This document shows, piece by piece, positions 38,401 through 45,742 of a DNA stretch of 64,000 bases; position 1 is the first letter of the stretch; every line of letters starts with the position of its first letter. Made by a program: the position numbers and the translations under genes. This DNA is from CAIYRG01 sp963747255 (GTDB lineage: Bacteria; Pseudomonadota; Alphaproteobacteria; Micropepsales; Micropepsaceae), in assembly GCA_963747255.1 (NCBI GenBank), contig CAVVEG010000017.1, positions 1 to 64,000 of the forward strand, given 5' to 3'. The notes beneath the pieces were generated by a model. The model ran no database searches, was not told the origin of the DNA, and saw only the letters and a program-made list of their open reading frames with translations.

Positions 38401-39162
38401 CCCGGAGGACTTGCCACCGCCGGAAAGCGGTTCGTTTTCACCGCGCAGATTGGAGAAATTTGTTCCTGTGCCGGAGCCATATTTGAACAGCCGCGCCTCG
38501 CGTGTCCACAGATCCATGATGCCGCCTTCGTTGACCAGATCGTCCGCGACGCTCTGGATGAAGCAGGCATGTGGCTGTGGATGGTCATAGGCCGAGGTGG
38601 AACGAACCAGTTCGCCGGTTTTATGGTCGACATAGTAGTGGCCCTGGCTTGGGCCATCGATGCCGTAAGCCCAGTACAGTCCGGTGTTGAACCATTGGGG
38701 GGAATTCGGCGCCGCGCGTTGCGTTGCCAGCATGTGGCAGATTTCGTCGTAAAAGACGCGGGCATCGTCGGCCGAATCAAAATAGCCGCCCTTCCAGCCC
38801 CAATAGGTCCACGTACCGGCCAGACGGTGGAAGACCTGCCTGGCGCCGGATTCGCTGGTCGTGCGCGGCTGACCCGCCGGGATCCCCGCGAGCTGTTTTT
38901 CATCCGCGACCTGGCGCCAGAGGAAAGATGGGACGTCTTTTTCTTCGACCGGTTTCAGGCACGCCGGAATGCCTGCGCGGCGAAAATATTTCTGCGCGAG
39001 CACGTCGCAGGCCACCTGACTCCAGTTTTCGGGGACGTCGATTCCCTCCTGCCGGAACACAACCGAGCCGTCGGGGTTACGGATTTCGCTGGTGGCGGCG
39101 CGGAACGCGATGCCGTGGTAAGGCGACCGTCCCTCAGTGGTGAAATGACGAGCTATCCGCAT
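35464..39162 (-). CDS. nrdJ: Adenosylcobalamin-dependent (class II) ribonucleotide reductase
   Basis: Makes deoxyribonucleotides with or without oxygen, using B12. 1232 residues. The core shows GTGTNFSNLRGENEPLSGGG, SGLMSFLKIGDRAAGAIKSG, NPCSEYMFLDDTACNLASLN (active-site Cys/Glu loop), and MDCDTTGIEPDFALVKFKKL. The C-terminal redox/zinc tail CGSCGNFTLV plus CLKCDTCGGTTGCS is complete. This is the long NrdJ type common in alphaproteobacteria. The 270-base upstream region carries a hairpin and a palindrome over a TTGACA box. No B12 riboswitch box was found there. Confidence 0.95.
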   Translation of the reverse strand: MRIARHFTTEGRSPYHGIAFRAATSEIRNPDGSVVFRQEGIDVPENWSQVACDVLAQKYFRRAGIPACLKPVEEKDVPSFLWRQVADEKQLAGIPAGQPRTTSESGARQVFHRLAGTWTYWGWKGGYFDSADDARVFYDEICHMLATQRAAPNSPQWFNTGLYWAYGIDGPSQGHYYVDHKTGELVRSTSAYDHPQPHACFIQSVADDLVNEGGIMDLWTREARLFKYGSGTGTNFSNLRGENEPLSGGGKSSGLMSFLKIGDRAAGAIKSGGTTRRAAKMVIVDADHPDIEDFIDWKVIEEQKVAALVAGSKLTEMHLNAIIAACRNCEGSGEDCFDPKFNPALKREIRAARKCFIPESYIERAIAFAKQGHDRIEFRVYDTDWDSEAYMSVAGQNSNNTVRVSDAFLRAVGSDGEWELRRRKDGRTHKKLKARHLWDKVSYAAWSCADPGIQFHTTINDWHTCPKGGEIRASNPCSEYMFLDDTACNLASLNLMAFRGEEPGSFNVEAFEHAVKLWTIVLEISVLMAQFPSREIARLSYDYRTLGLGYANVGGLLMSAGIPYDSREARAIAGAITAVLTGRSYATSAEMAAELGTFRCFPENCESMLRVIRNHRRAAHGERENYEGLTTLPVVLDHEAISDADLSAAAKRAWDDALRLGTEHGFRNAQASVIAPTGTIGLLMDCDTTGIEPDFALVKFKKLAGGGYFKIINRCVPEALRVLGYPPEQVAEIIRYAVGHGTLKDSAAISHAALRGKGFRDAEIGAIEGALEQAFDIRFVFNRWTLGEAFCRDVLNFADALMDAPDFDMLRALGFSKAEIDLANLHVCGAMTLEGAPHLKPEHLPVFDCANPCGRTGKRALSVESHIRMLAACQPFISGAISKTINMPNAATVRDCGEAYLLSWKLGLKANALYRDGSKLSQPLASSVLQFDDADEAMEELMSQPQVTRTTVVTERIIEKTIERIRERERLPHRRKGYTQKAIVGGHKVYLRTGEYEDGRAGEIFIDMHKEGAAFRSLMNNFAIAISIGLQYGVPLEEFVDAFTFTRFEPAGLVIGNDSIKNATSVLDYIFRELAVSYLGRHDLAHVPPAVDDDLGRGVAEESRRPAANELAQISKVASTGFVRGQLNQFVVVKGGSSIRKMEAETETARGTQIDIEANVAEIGMLVAQAANMTATPAMAAVDDRKSRARRAAEARLKGYEGDACGSCGNFTLVRNGTCLKCDTCGGTTGCS

Positions 39163-39199
39163 GATTCTCCCCCATTCGCTGTTCGACCATCAGACAAAC

Positions 39200-39239
39200 C
39201 TCGCCCGTTGCCGGAATCCCCTTTTGGGTTCCGGGCGAG
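39200..39239 (-). promoter_or_regulatory. Hairpin in the nrdJ leader
   Basis: CTCGCCC pairs with GGGCGAG; an inner GGAA/TTCC and CCC/GGG extend it, with bulges and a CTTTT loop. It starts 38 bases before the nrdJ start codon. It could affect translation or early termination; the function is unknown. Confidence 0.3.
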
Positions 39240-39371
39240 AAAATTCGTCCTTTTCCTCTTTGATCTTCGCCGCCAGAGGTCAGCGAAGAGTTGAAACCCT
39301 ATGCCTGCAGAAATCTGAATTCAAGAACATTTTGTATTCTGGTCTGTGGATTTCTCAACATGTAGGGTGCA

Positions 39372-39390
39372 ACACCAAATTTGGTGTCAA
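39372..39390 (-). promoter_or_regulatory. Palindrome ACACCAAATTTGGTGT overlapping a likely nrdJ promoter (NrdR-box-like)
   Basis: A perfect 16-bp palindrome at 39372-39387. On the minus strand it directly overlaps TTGACA (39390-39385), a perfect -35 hexamer pointing toward nrdJ; the -10 is weak (CTACAT after 19 bases). NrdR boxes are 16-bp palindromes with ACAC/GTGT ends found over promoters of ribonucleotide reductase genes. The ends agree but the centre (CAAATTTG) differs from the usual ATAT-like centre, and only one box is seen. It could instead serve the divergent DUF486 gene 46 bases away. Confidence 0.4.
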
Positions 39391-39433
39391 TGGGCCCCGC
39401 GGCGGTTGCAATCGGCCCGGCAGGGAGGATCGG

Positions 39434-39778
39434 ATGAACTGGAATATGGTTGCGCCGATTGTTCTCCTTTGCATATCCAACACGTTCATGACTTTCGCCT
39501 GGTACGGGCAGTTGAAATATCCGAACGCGCCTCTTTGGCTGCTGATTCCCGTGTCCTGGGGCATCGCCTTTTTTGAATATTGCTTCGCAGCACCGGCAAA
39601 CCATATCGGGCAACGGGTCTATTCGGCGGCTCAGCTCAAAACGATGCAGGAGGTCATAACTCTTGTCGTTTTCGCGGTTTTCGCGCCCCTGTATCTGGGG
39701 CAATCATTGCAGTGGAACCATGCGGTCGCGTTCGGATTCCTGGTCCTTGCCGCCTGGTTCGGATTTGCGGAATTCTGA
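39434..39778 (+). CDS. DMT-family membrane protein (DUF486)
   Basis: 114 residues, about four membrane helices. IVLLCISNTFMTFAWYGQLK, LWLLIPVSWGIAFFEYCFAA and PANHIGQRVYSAAQLKTMQE give the full DUF486 family, small proteins distantly like EmrE-type transporters with no proven substrate. Good site GGGAGGATCGG before ATG. Complete. Confidence 0.88.
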   Translation: MNWNMVAPIVLLCISNTFMTFAWYGQLKYPNAPLWLLIPVSWGIAFFEYCFAAPANHIGQRVYSAAQLKTMQEVITLVVFAVFAPLYLGQSLQWNHAVAFGFLVLAAWFGFAEF

Positions 39779-39788
39779 TTGGTTCAAT

Positions 39789-39816
39789 TTGCGCAGAGCG
39801 GTCTTGCGACTATAGT
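39789..39816 (+). promoter_or_regulatory. Possible promoter before the NDUFA12-like gene
   Basis: TTGCGC, 16 bases, TATAGT, placed 21 bases before the ATG at 39838. The hexamers are close to the sigma-70 type; inference from sequence only. Confidence 0.35.
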
Positions 39817-39837
39817 CCGGCGCCCGAATCGGAGCCC

Positions 39838-40221
39838 ATGATGTTTGCCTTTCGACAGCTCTTTGTCTGGTGGCTGAACGCCACCCCCGGGACATTGGTG
39901 ACCACGTGGTTTTCGGGACGGCTGGTAGGGCAGGATCAATTTGGGAATCGTTACTATCATTCGAAGGACGGCAAACGGCGCTGGGTGATCTATGCCGGCA
40001 CGGTGGAAGGTTCCCGCGTACCTCCGGAGTGGCATGGCTGGCTGCACCATACTTTCGCCAAACCCCCGACGGAAGATCCACCAAAGAGAATGGCTTGGGA
40101 AAGGGAATATGTTCCAAATCTGAGCGGCACACCGGCTGCCTATCACCCGGAAGGCAGTTTGTGGGCCGACGGAAAACGCGCCCCTGCAACGGGCGATTAC
40201 GAAGCATGGCGCCCGGATTGA
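39838..40221 (+). CDS. NADH:ubiquinone oxidoreductase subunit NDUFA12 homologue
   Basis: 127 residues. VGQDQFGNRYYHSKDGKRRW, PPEWHGWLHHTFAKPP and YHPEGSLWADGKRAPATGDY are the B17.2/NDUFA12 family, an accessory complex I subunit shared by alphaproteobacteria and mitochondria and one of the best class markers in this window. Start ATG 39838 (a second ATG follows at once). The MlaD gene begins three bases after the stop. Confidence 0.93.
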   Translation: MMFAFRQLFVWWLNATPGTLVTTWFSGRLVGQDQFGNRYYHSKDGKRRWVIYAGTVEGSRVPPEWHGWLHHTFAKPPTEDPPKRMAWEREYVPNLSGTPAAYHPEGSLWADGKRAPATGDYEAWRPD

Positions 40222-40224
40222 ACA

Positions 40225-40725
40225 ATGCAAAACTCGACTGTTGAAACGCTGATTGGCGCCGTGGTTATCGCGGTCGCAGGACTGTTTCTGTTTTTCGCCT
40301 ACACGGGATCGGGAGTTGGTTCGATCTCCGGCGGCTATGACGTCTCGGCAAGATTTAATCGGGCAGATGGGGTGAATGTCGGCACCGATGTGCGGCTGTC
40401 CGGCATAAAGGTGGGAACCGTCGAAAAGCTGTCGCTTGACCCGAAAAGCTACAATGCGGTGGTGACCATCGCGATGGAGAACACGGTCAGGCTGCCCGAC
40501 GATTCTTCCGTCCGGATCACGTCCGACGGATTGCTTGGGAATCAATATCTGTCGATCGAACCCGGCGGTTCGATGCAAATGATCAAGCCCGGTGGTGAGA
40601 TCGAAAACACGCAGGGTTCGATCGACCTGATCGGGCTGCTGGGGAAGTTCGCGTTCAGCCCGGGCAGTGGCGGCGGCGCCGCCGGAGGCGCAGCCGCGCC
40701 GGGCGGCGCTGGCGTGGGCAAGTGA
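40225..40725 (+). CDS. mlaD: MlaD-family phospholipid transport protein
   Basis: 166 residues. One N-terminal anchor helix (LIGAVVIAVAGLFLFFAYTG) and an MCE domain (YDVSARFNRADGVNVGTDVR, LSGIKVGTVEKLSLDPKSYN, DSSVRITSDGLLGNQYLSIE), then a Gly/Ala-rich tail. It is the periplasmic substrate-binding part of the Mla system for outer-membrane lipid asymmetry; the other mla genes are not in the window. Its GTGA end overlaps the DUF2155 start. Confidence 0.9.
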   Translation: MQNSTVETLIGAVVIAVAGLFLFFAYTGSGVGSISGGYDVSARFNRADGVNVGTDVRLSGIKVGTVEKLSLDPKSYNAVVTIAMENTVRLPDDSSVRITSDGLLGNQYLSIEPGGSMQMIKPGGEIENTQGSIDLIGLLGKFAFSPGSGGGAAGGAAAPGGAGVGK

Positions 40726-41306
40726 CCGCCAGGGCAGTTCTCATTGTTCTGGCGCTCGCCGCCTCGACAGGCGGCGTGAATGCGGTGCAATTTTTTCAGC
40801 GCAATCCGGCGCCGGCGCCTGTGGCGCCATCGCCCCCGGCGCCGCCAGTTTCGCTCGCGGATGCTCATCCGGACGCACATGGCATAAAGCGAATGGCAGT
40901 GCTGCGGGCGCTGGACAAGATCACCGGTCGCACGACCGATATAGATGCGCCGGCCGGAGTACCCGTCCGCTACGGTTCGCTGATCATCACGGCGCAATAT
41001 TGCTATACGGTGCCTCCCGAAGAGCCGCCGGAAACAACGGCTTTTGTTCAGATCGACGAGGGAAAGCCGGGCCAGCCGGCGGCGCGTATTTTCTCCGGCT
41101 GGATGTTTGCATCCTCGCCGGCGCTCAACGCGCTGGAGCACCCGACCTATGATGTCTGGGTAATTAACTGCAAGACCGAAGAACCGGCCAAAGCTGTGGC
41201 GCCTGATTCGCCCGATGCCAATGGGGCGCCGCCTCCCGCGAATTCCGGGGCGCCCGCAGCCGTCCCGGCACCCGCAGCCGTCCCGGCACCCGCCGCAAGA
41301 GAATGA
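40722..41306 (+). CDS. DUF2155 secreted protein
   Basis: 194 residues from a GTG overlapping mlaD. Signal peptide (VLIVLALAASTGGVNA), Pro-rich linker, then the DUF2155 core: MAVLRALDKITGRTTDIDAP, VRYGSLIITAQYCYTVPPEE, ARIFSGWMFASSPALNALEH, PTYDVWVINC. The tail is a low-complexity Pro/Ala stretch holding two copies of an 18-base repeat (AAVPAP). The family is alphaproteobacterial and of unknown function. Its last 160 bases are overlapped in antisense by aat. Confidence 0.88.
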   Translation: MTARAVLIVLALAASTGGVNAVQFFQRNPAPAPVAPSPPAPPVSLADAHPDAHGIKRMAVLRALDKITGRTTDIDAPAGVPVRYGSLIITAQYCYTVPPEEPPETTAFVQIDEGKPGQPAARIFSGWMFASSPALNALEHPTYDVWVINCKTEEPAKAVAPDSPDANGAPPPANSGAPAAVPAPAAVPAPAARE

Positions 41307-41893
41307 AAATCCGCATTTGAGGACAAGGCCTGCGTCAGCAATTGCTGGAATCTTTCTTCGGTCACGACAATCGCGCCGAACTGATCCAGATGAGGATTGG
41401 GAAATTGCGCATCCAGCAGCCTGAAGCCGCCCGCCTTCAGACGGGCGGCGAGGTGCACGAGCGCCACCTTGCTGGCGTCTTTCTCGCGGGAGAACTTGCT
41501 CTCTGCAAAGAAGGCAGCTCCGATTGCGAGGCCATATAATCCGCCGACGAGCCGGTCAGCGCTCCACACCTCGATGCTGTGGGCCAGACCACGCCGGTAC
41601 AAAGCCTCAAAGACTTCGATAATCGCCTCATTGATCCAGGTGTCGCGGCGGTCCGGGCGGGATTCCGCGCAGCCGCGAATTGCCTCGGAAAACGCCTGAT
41701 CGGCCGTCACGCGGAAACGGTCTGAGCGCACCACTCGGGCGAGGCGCCGCGGCACATGGAAGGTCTCGAGGGGGATGATGCCGCGCTCGTGGGGACGAAT
41801 CCACAAGACGTCTTCGGAATTGCGGCTCTCCGCCATGGGGAAAATGCCCAGCCGGTATGCGAGCAGCAATTCCTCCGGATTGATTCTGCTCAC
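41147..41893 (-). CDS. aat: Leucyl/phenylalanyl-tRNA-protein transferase
   Basis: Adds Leu or Phe to N-terminal Arg/Lys of proteins, marking them for ClpAP (N-end rule). ELLLAYRLGIFPMAESRNSE, LWIRPHERGIIPLETFHVPR, DTWINEAIIEVFEALYRRGL, AHSIEVWSADRLVGGLYGL and FRLLDAQFPNPHLDQFGA are all conserved. GTG 41893 is the best start. The conserved part ends near residue 200, but the frame runs 45 more codons (Gly/Ala-rich) opposite the DUF2155 tail to 41147, giving 248 residues. That tail is probably unselected. Confidence 0.9.
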   Translation of the reverse strand: MSRINPEELLLAYRLGIFPMAESRNSEDVLWIRPHERGIIPLETFHVPRRLARVVRSDRFRVTADQAFSEAIRGCAESRPDRRDTWINEAIIEVFEALYRRGLAHSIEVWSADRLVGGLYGLAIGAAFFAESKFSREKDASKVALVHLAARLKAGGFRLLDAQFPNPHLDQFGAIVVTEERFQQLLTQALSSNADFHSLAAGAGTAAGAGTAAGAPEFAGGGAPLASGESGATALAGSSVLQLITQTS

Positions 41894-41900
41894 GCCGGAA

Positions 41901-42290
41901 TCATGCGGCTGTAACGCGGCGGTCGATGCTCCATTTTCCTGAACCGGCTGCAGCGAAATACAGGAAAACGAAACAATAAAGCACCATGACTTCGCCGCCA
42001 TTGGCGATCGGATAGAAGCTGTTCGGGACATGCATCCACCAGTAGCCGACCGCCATTTCACCGGAGAGCAAAAACGCGACCACCCGGGTGAAGACACCCA
42101 ACGTAATCAACAGCGAGCCGACGGTCTCGAGCGTTCCGGTGAACAGCAATAACGGAAAAGCCAGTCGCCCCGGCGGAGCCACCGGAAATCCAAGGAGTTT
42201 CTGCGTGCCGTGTTCCAGAAATGTGAGCCCTACGGCAATCCGCATCAAGCCGAGTAACTCCGGCTTCCAGCGCTGCAGGCGTTCGAACAT
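41901..42290 (-). CDS. DoxX-family membrane protein
   Basis: 129 residues, four membrane helices. LMRIAVGLTFLEHGTQKLLG, GTLETVGSLLITLGVFTRVV and AVGYWWMHVPNSFYPIANGG fit DoxX-type proteins (quinol oxidase subunit-like; many have redox or unknown roles). It sits between aat and accC, an insertion into the usual alphaproteobacterial order, 8 bases downstream of accC. Confidence 0.85.
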   Translation of the reverse strand: MFERLQRWKPELLGLMRIAVGLTFLEHGTQKLLGFPVAPPGRLAFPLLLFTGTLETVGSLLITLGVFTRVVAFLLSGEMAVGYWWMHVPNSFYPIANGGEVMVLYCFVFLYFAAAGSGKWSIDRRVTAA

Positions 42291-42298
42291 GGGATTCC

Positions 42299-43648
42299 TC
42301 ACTGTTCCTTGCGACGGGTGAGAAAATTTTCGAGCCAATGAATATTGTACGTGCCGTTCAGCACATCGGGTTGTTTGATCAATTCCTGGAACAGCGGAAT
42401 CGTCGTTTCGATTCCACCGACCACAAGTTCATCCAGTGCGCGTCTCAACCGCATCAGGCATTCGTTCCGGTTTCTACCGTGTACGATCAGCTTGCCGACG
42501 AGGCTGTCATAGTAAGGCGGCATCCGGTAGCCGGAATAGGCTGCGGAATCCATTCTGACGCCAAGGCCCCCGGGCGCGTGAAACTCGGTGATCCGGCCGG
42601 GAGAAGGAAGAAAGCTGAATGGATTTTCCGCGTTGATGCGGCATTCTATCGCGTGCCCCGCGACAGTTACATCGTCCTGCTGAAAGTCGAGCGTCCCGCC
42701 ATCGGCAATACGGATCTGCTCGCGGACGAGATCCATACCGGTGACAAGTTCCGTCACGGGGTGTTCGACCTGAAGTCTGGTGTTCATCTCGATAAAGTAG
42801 AATTCACCGTTTTCATAAAGAAACTCCACGGTCCCGACACCGAGATAGCCGAGTTGCGTTAGCCCCCGCGTGACAACACTGCCGATCTCGTTTCGTGCAC
42901 TCGCGTTCAGCGCCGGTGAAGGCGCCTCTTCCCATATTTTCTGGTGACGCCGCTGCAGCGAGCAGTCGCGCTCGCCCAGGTGAAGGACCTTGCCGCGCAA
43001 ATCAGCGATCACCTGAATTTCGATATGGCGCGGTCTGTCGAGATACTTTTCAAGGTAAACCGCGTCCTCCCCGAAAGCAGATTTCGCTTCTGCGCGCGCG
43101 GTGGAATAGGCCAGCGGAAGCTCAGAAGCCGAGCGGGCGACTTTCATTCCACGGCCACCACCGCCGGCGGTGGCCTTGATCAGTACGGGATAGCCAAGTT
43201 CCTTTGCGATTGCCGCGGCATCGCTATCCGACGCCACTGCACCATCGGATCCCGGCACGGTTGGAATGCCGAGCGCACTGACCGCACGCTTTGCGGCGAT
43301 CTTGTCGCCCATCAGCCGGATATGCTCCGGCTGCGGGCCGATAAAGATGAGCTGATGTGCGGTGACGATGTCCGCGAAATTGGCGTTCTCGGAAAGAAAT
43401 CCGTAACCGGGGTGGACGGCATCCGCGCGTGTGATCTCGCAGGCCGAAATGATCGCCGGAATATTCAGATAGGATTGCGCAGCCGGTGGCGGTCCGACGC
43501 AGACTGACTCGTCGGCAAGCCGCACATGCATCGAATCGGCATCGGCGGTCGAATGAATTGCGACCGTGGCGATGCCCATCTCCTTGCAGGCACGATTGAT
43601 GCGGAGGGCGATTTCTCCGCGATTCGCGATGAGAACCTTTTCAATCAC
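42299..43648 (-). CDS. accC: Acetyl-CoA carboxylase, biotin carboxylase subunit
   Basis: Carboxylates biotin on AccB using ATP and bicarbonate, the first step of fatty acid synthesis. 449 residues. IEKVLIANRGEIALRINRAC, the ATP-grasp loop KATAGGGGRGMKVA, EKYLDRPRHIEIQVIADLRG, RDCSLQRRHQKIWEEAPSPA and FYFIEMNTRLQVEHPVTELV are complete. Seven bases after accB on the same strand. Confidence 0.95.
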   Translation of the reverse strand: MIEKVLIANRGEIALRINRACKEMGIATVAIHSTADADSMHVRLADESVCVGPPPAAQSYLNIPAIISACEITRADAVHPGYGFLSENANFADIVTAHQLIFIGPQPEHIRLMGDKIAAKRAVSALGIPTVPGSDGAVASDSDAAAIAKELGYPVLIKATAGGGGRGMKVARSASELPLAYSTARAEAKSAFGEDAVYLEKYLDRPRHIEIQVIADLRGKVLHLGERDCSLQRRHQKIWEEAPSPALNASARNEIGSVVTRGLTQLGYLGVGTVEFLYENGEFYFIEMNTRLQVEHPVTELVTGMDLVREQIRIADGGTLDFQQDDVTVAGHAIECRINAENPFSFLPSPGRITEFHAPGGLGVRMDSAAYSGYRMPPYYDSLVGKLIVHGRNRNECLMRLRRALDELVVGGIETTIPLFQELIKQPDVLNGTYNIHWLENFLTRRKEQ

Positions 43649-43655
43649 CTGATCG

Positions 43656-44162
43656 TCACTCGATACGCATCAGCGGCTCTCCGAATTCGACCGGCTGCCC
43701 ATCACGGACGAAGATCTCTGCAACCCGCCCGGCGGCCGGCGAGGGTACCGGGTTCATCGTCTTCATCGCCTCTATGATGCACAGCGTTCCGTCCGTGACG
43801 GCATCGCCAATATTGACGAAAGGCGGCGCGCCCGGTTGCGGTGAAAGATAAATGGTGCCGACCATGGGGGAAGTGACGATCGTGCCTTTCCGGACCGCGG
43901 GTTCGGATGCTGCAGTCTGGAGCGGGCCCGGAGCGGGTTGGGATGTCCCTGCGGGTGCGTCGTTTGCGGCTGCCGGGAGGGCAGTTCCCTTCGCCACCCG
44001 AACGCGTGTGCCTGCGCGTTCGATCTCGATTTCCGTAAGGCCCGTCTCATCGAGCAGCGCCGCCAGTTGGCGCACGATTTCCGGATCGACACGCAGAGTG
44101 CCGTCGCCGGTGATCGCCCTCGCTATGCGGTCGCGTAGCGGCTTCGATTTCTTTGTGGCCAT
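43656..44162 (-). CDS. accB: Acetyl-CoA carboxylase, biotin carboxyl carrier protein
   Basis: 168 residues. Helical N-terminal part (IVRQLAALLDETGLTEIEIE), a Pro/Ala linker, and the biotinyl domain SPMVGTIYLSPQPGAPPFVN, IIEAMKTMNPVPSPAAGRVA with the biotin Lys in EAMKTMN. Followed by accC in the same operon, 12 bases after aroQ. Confidence 0.95.
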   Translation of the reverse strand: MATKKSKPLRDRIARAITGDGTLRVDPEIVRQLAALLDETGLTEIEIERAGTRVRVAKGTALPAAANDAPAGTSQPAPGPLQTAASEPAVRKGTIVTSPMVGTIYLSPQPGAPPFVNIGDAVTDGTLCIIEAMKTMNPVPSPAAGRVAEIFVRDGQPVEFGEPLMRIE

Positions 44163-44174
44163 TTGGTTAGGATC

Positions 44175-44621
44175 TCAGCGCTGCGCGACGATCAGCGAGG
44201 CGATAGCATCGATAGCCAGCAGATAACCGGTTGCGCCGAGGCCGCAAATCACCCCGGTCGCTGCTTCGCTGACATAGGAATGCCGGCGAAACTCCTCGCG
44301 CCGGTAGGGATTGCTCAAATGCACTTCGATCACCGGGAATTCGACGGTCCGCACAGCATCGAGAATTCCGACTGAAGTATGCGAGTACGCCCCGGGATTG
44401 ATTATGATGGCAGCGGCCTTCGCGCGGGCCTCCTGTATCCAGTCGATCAAGACGCCTTCGTGATTGGATTGCCGGAAAACGACGGTCAATCCGTGCTGCG
44501 CGGCACGTTCTCCAATCGCCTGCTCGATCCCGGCAAGTGTGGATCGACCGTAAATCTCCGGCTCCCGGGTTCCGAGAAGATTGAGATTGGGGCCATTAAG
44601 GACATATACCGGAAGGGACAT
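44175..44621 (-). CDS. aroQ: 3-dehydroquinate dehydratase, type II
   Basis: Third step of the shikimate pathway. 148 residues. VYVLNGPNLNLLGTREPEIY (with the catalytic Tyr), FRQSNHEGVLIDWIQEA, IINPGAYSHTSVGILDA, EVHLSNPYRREEFRRHS and GLGATGYLLAID are the complete family. First gene of aroQ-accB-accC; divergent from the thiamine gene across 87 bases. Confidence 0.95.
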   Translation of the reverse strand: MSLPVYVLNGPNLNLLGTREPEIYGRSTLAGIEQAIGERAAQHGLTVVFRQSNHEGVLIDWIQEARAKAAAIIINPGAYSHTSVGILDAVRTVEFPVIEVHLSNPYRREEFRRHSYVSEAATGVICGLGATGYLLAIDAIASLIVAQR

Positions 44622-44708
44622 GGAGCTGGACCCGGGGAGGGGAACGTTGATGCGGAAGCGGTTTATACGTTTCTGTCAGGGAAACGGAAACAGGAGAGAG
44701 TGCCTTCA

Positions 44709-45713
44709 ATGGCGGTGCAGCTGAGTGTTAACGGAGAAAACCGGGAATTTCCAAATCCTTTGACGGTGGAAAGCCTGCTCGGGATCCTGGCGCTCGATCC
44801 GCGGAAAGTTGCGGTGGAGCGGAATCTCGCCATTGTGCCGCGTTCGACCTACGCCGAAGTGGCTCTCGCCGAGGGGGACCGGCTTGAGATCGTCCATTTC
44901 ATTGGTGGCGGCAATGATGCGACTCCGCCCGTGGCGACGATTGAAGATCGGCCCTTCATTCTGGCCGGCCGCCGGTTTCATTCGCGTCTCATCATTGGAA
45001 CCGGCAAATACCGCAGCTATGCGGAAAATGCCGCTGCGCTGGAAGCCTCCGGCGCGGAAATCGTCACCGTCGCTTTGCGCCGTGTGAACGTGATGGAGCC
45101 CGGAGCTCCGCGGTTGGTCGATTTTATTAACCCCGCCAGATATGTGTTCCTGCCCAACACGGCCGGCTGTTTCACCGCCGAGGAGGCCCTGCGCACATTG
45201 CGTCTGGCTCGGGAAGCGGGCGGGTGGACGCTGGTGAAGCTGGAAGTGCTCGGCGACCGCAAGACTTTGTACCCGGACATGCTGGAAACCTTGCGGGCGA
45301 CTGAAGTCCTCGTGCGCGAGGGTTTTCAGGTGATGGTTTATTGCAATGACGATCCCCTGATGGCCAGGCGCCTCGAAGAGATGGGCGCATGCGCAATCAT
45401 GCCGCTGGCCGCGCCGATCGGGTCCGGGCTTGGACTGCAGAGCAAGGTCAATATCCGCCTGATCATCGAGGAGGCAAAAGTCCCGGTGATTGTAGATGCC
45501 GGGATCGGCACGGCATCCGATGCCGCAGTGGCCATGGAGTTGGGCTGTGACGGCGTCATTTCCAATACCGCGATCGCCGAGGCCAAAAATCCCGTGATGA
45601 TGGCGCACGCGATGAAGCTGGCGGTTGAAGCGGGACGGCTCGCCTATCTGGCCGGACGCATGCCGAAAAAGCGCTATGCCGATCCGTCTTCGCCGCTCGC
45701 CGGCCTGATCTGA
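44709..45713 (+). CDS. thiG: Sulfur carrier protein ThiS fused to thiazole synthase ThiG
   Basis: One frame encodes both partners. Residues 1-68 are ThiS (VNGENREFPNPLTVESLL, RNLAIVPRSTYAEVALAEGD, ending HFIGGG). After a short linker, residues about 76-334 are ThiG (FHSRLIIGTGKYRSYAENAA, EIVTVALRRVNV, the Schiff-base Lys in LVKLEVLGDRKTLYPDMLE, IGSGLGLQSKVNIRLIIEEA, VDAGIGTASDAAVAMELGCD). ThiG makes the thiazole of thiamine with sulfur from the C-terminal glycine of ThiS, a step that needs a free ThiS end, so a fusion would require cleavage or another arrangement. No TPP riboswitch was seen upstream. Confidence 0.9.
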   Translation: MAVQLSVNGENREFPNPLTVESLLGILALDPRKVAVERNLAIVPRSTYAEVALAEGDRLEIVHFIGGGNDATPPVATIEDRPFILAGRRFHSRLIIGTGKYRSYAENAAALEASGAEIVTVALRRVNVMEPGAPRLVDFINPARYVFLPNTAGCFTAEEALRTLRLAREAGGWTLVKLEVLGDRKTLYPDMLETLRATEVLVREGFQVMVYCNDDPLMARRLEEMGACAIMPLAAPIGSGLGLQSKVNIRLIIEEAKVPVIVDAGIGTASDAAVAMELGCDGVISNTAIAEAKNPVMMAHAMKLAVEAGRLAYLAGRMPKKRYADPSSPLAGLI

Positions 45714-45742
45714 TCGTCCGGCGAACCGTGAAGCAGTGAGCC

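Noticed and set aside
38209..39294. Plus-strand open frame of 361 codons opposite nrdJ
   Set aside because: Fully antisense to conserved NrdJ motifs.
39163..39433. Cobalamin riboswitch upstream of nrdJ
   Set aside because: No B12-box-like sequence was found on the minus strand in this interval.
44622..44708. TPP riboswitch before the ThiS-ThiG gene
   Set aside because: No CUGAGA/THI-element pattern and only 87 bases are available.
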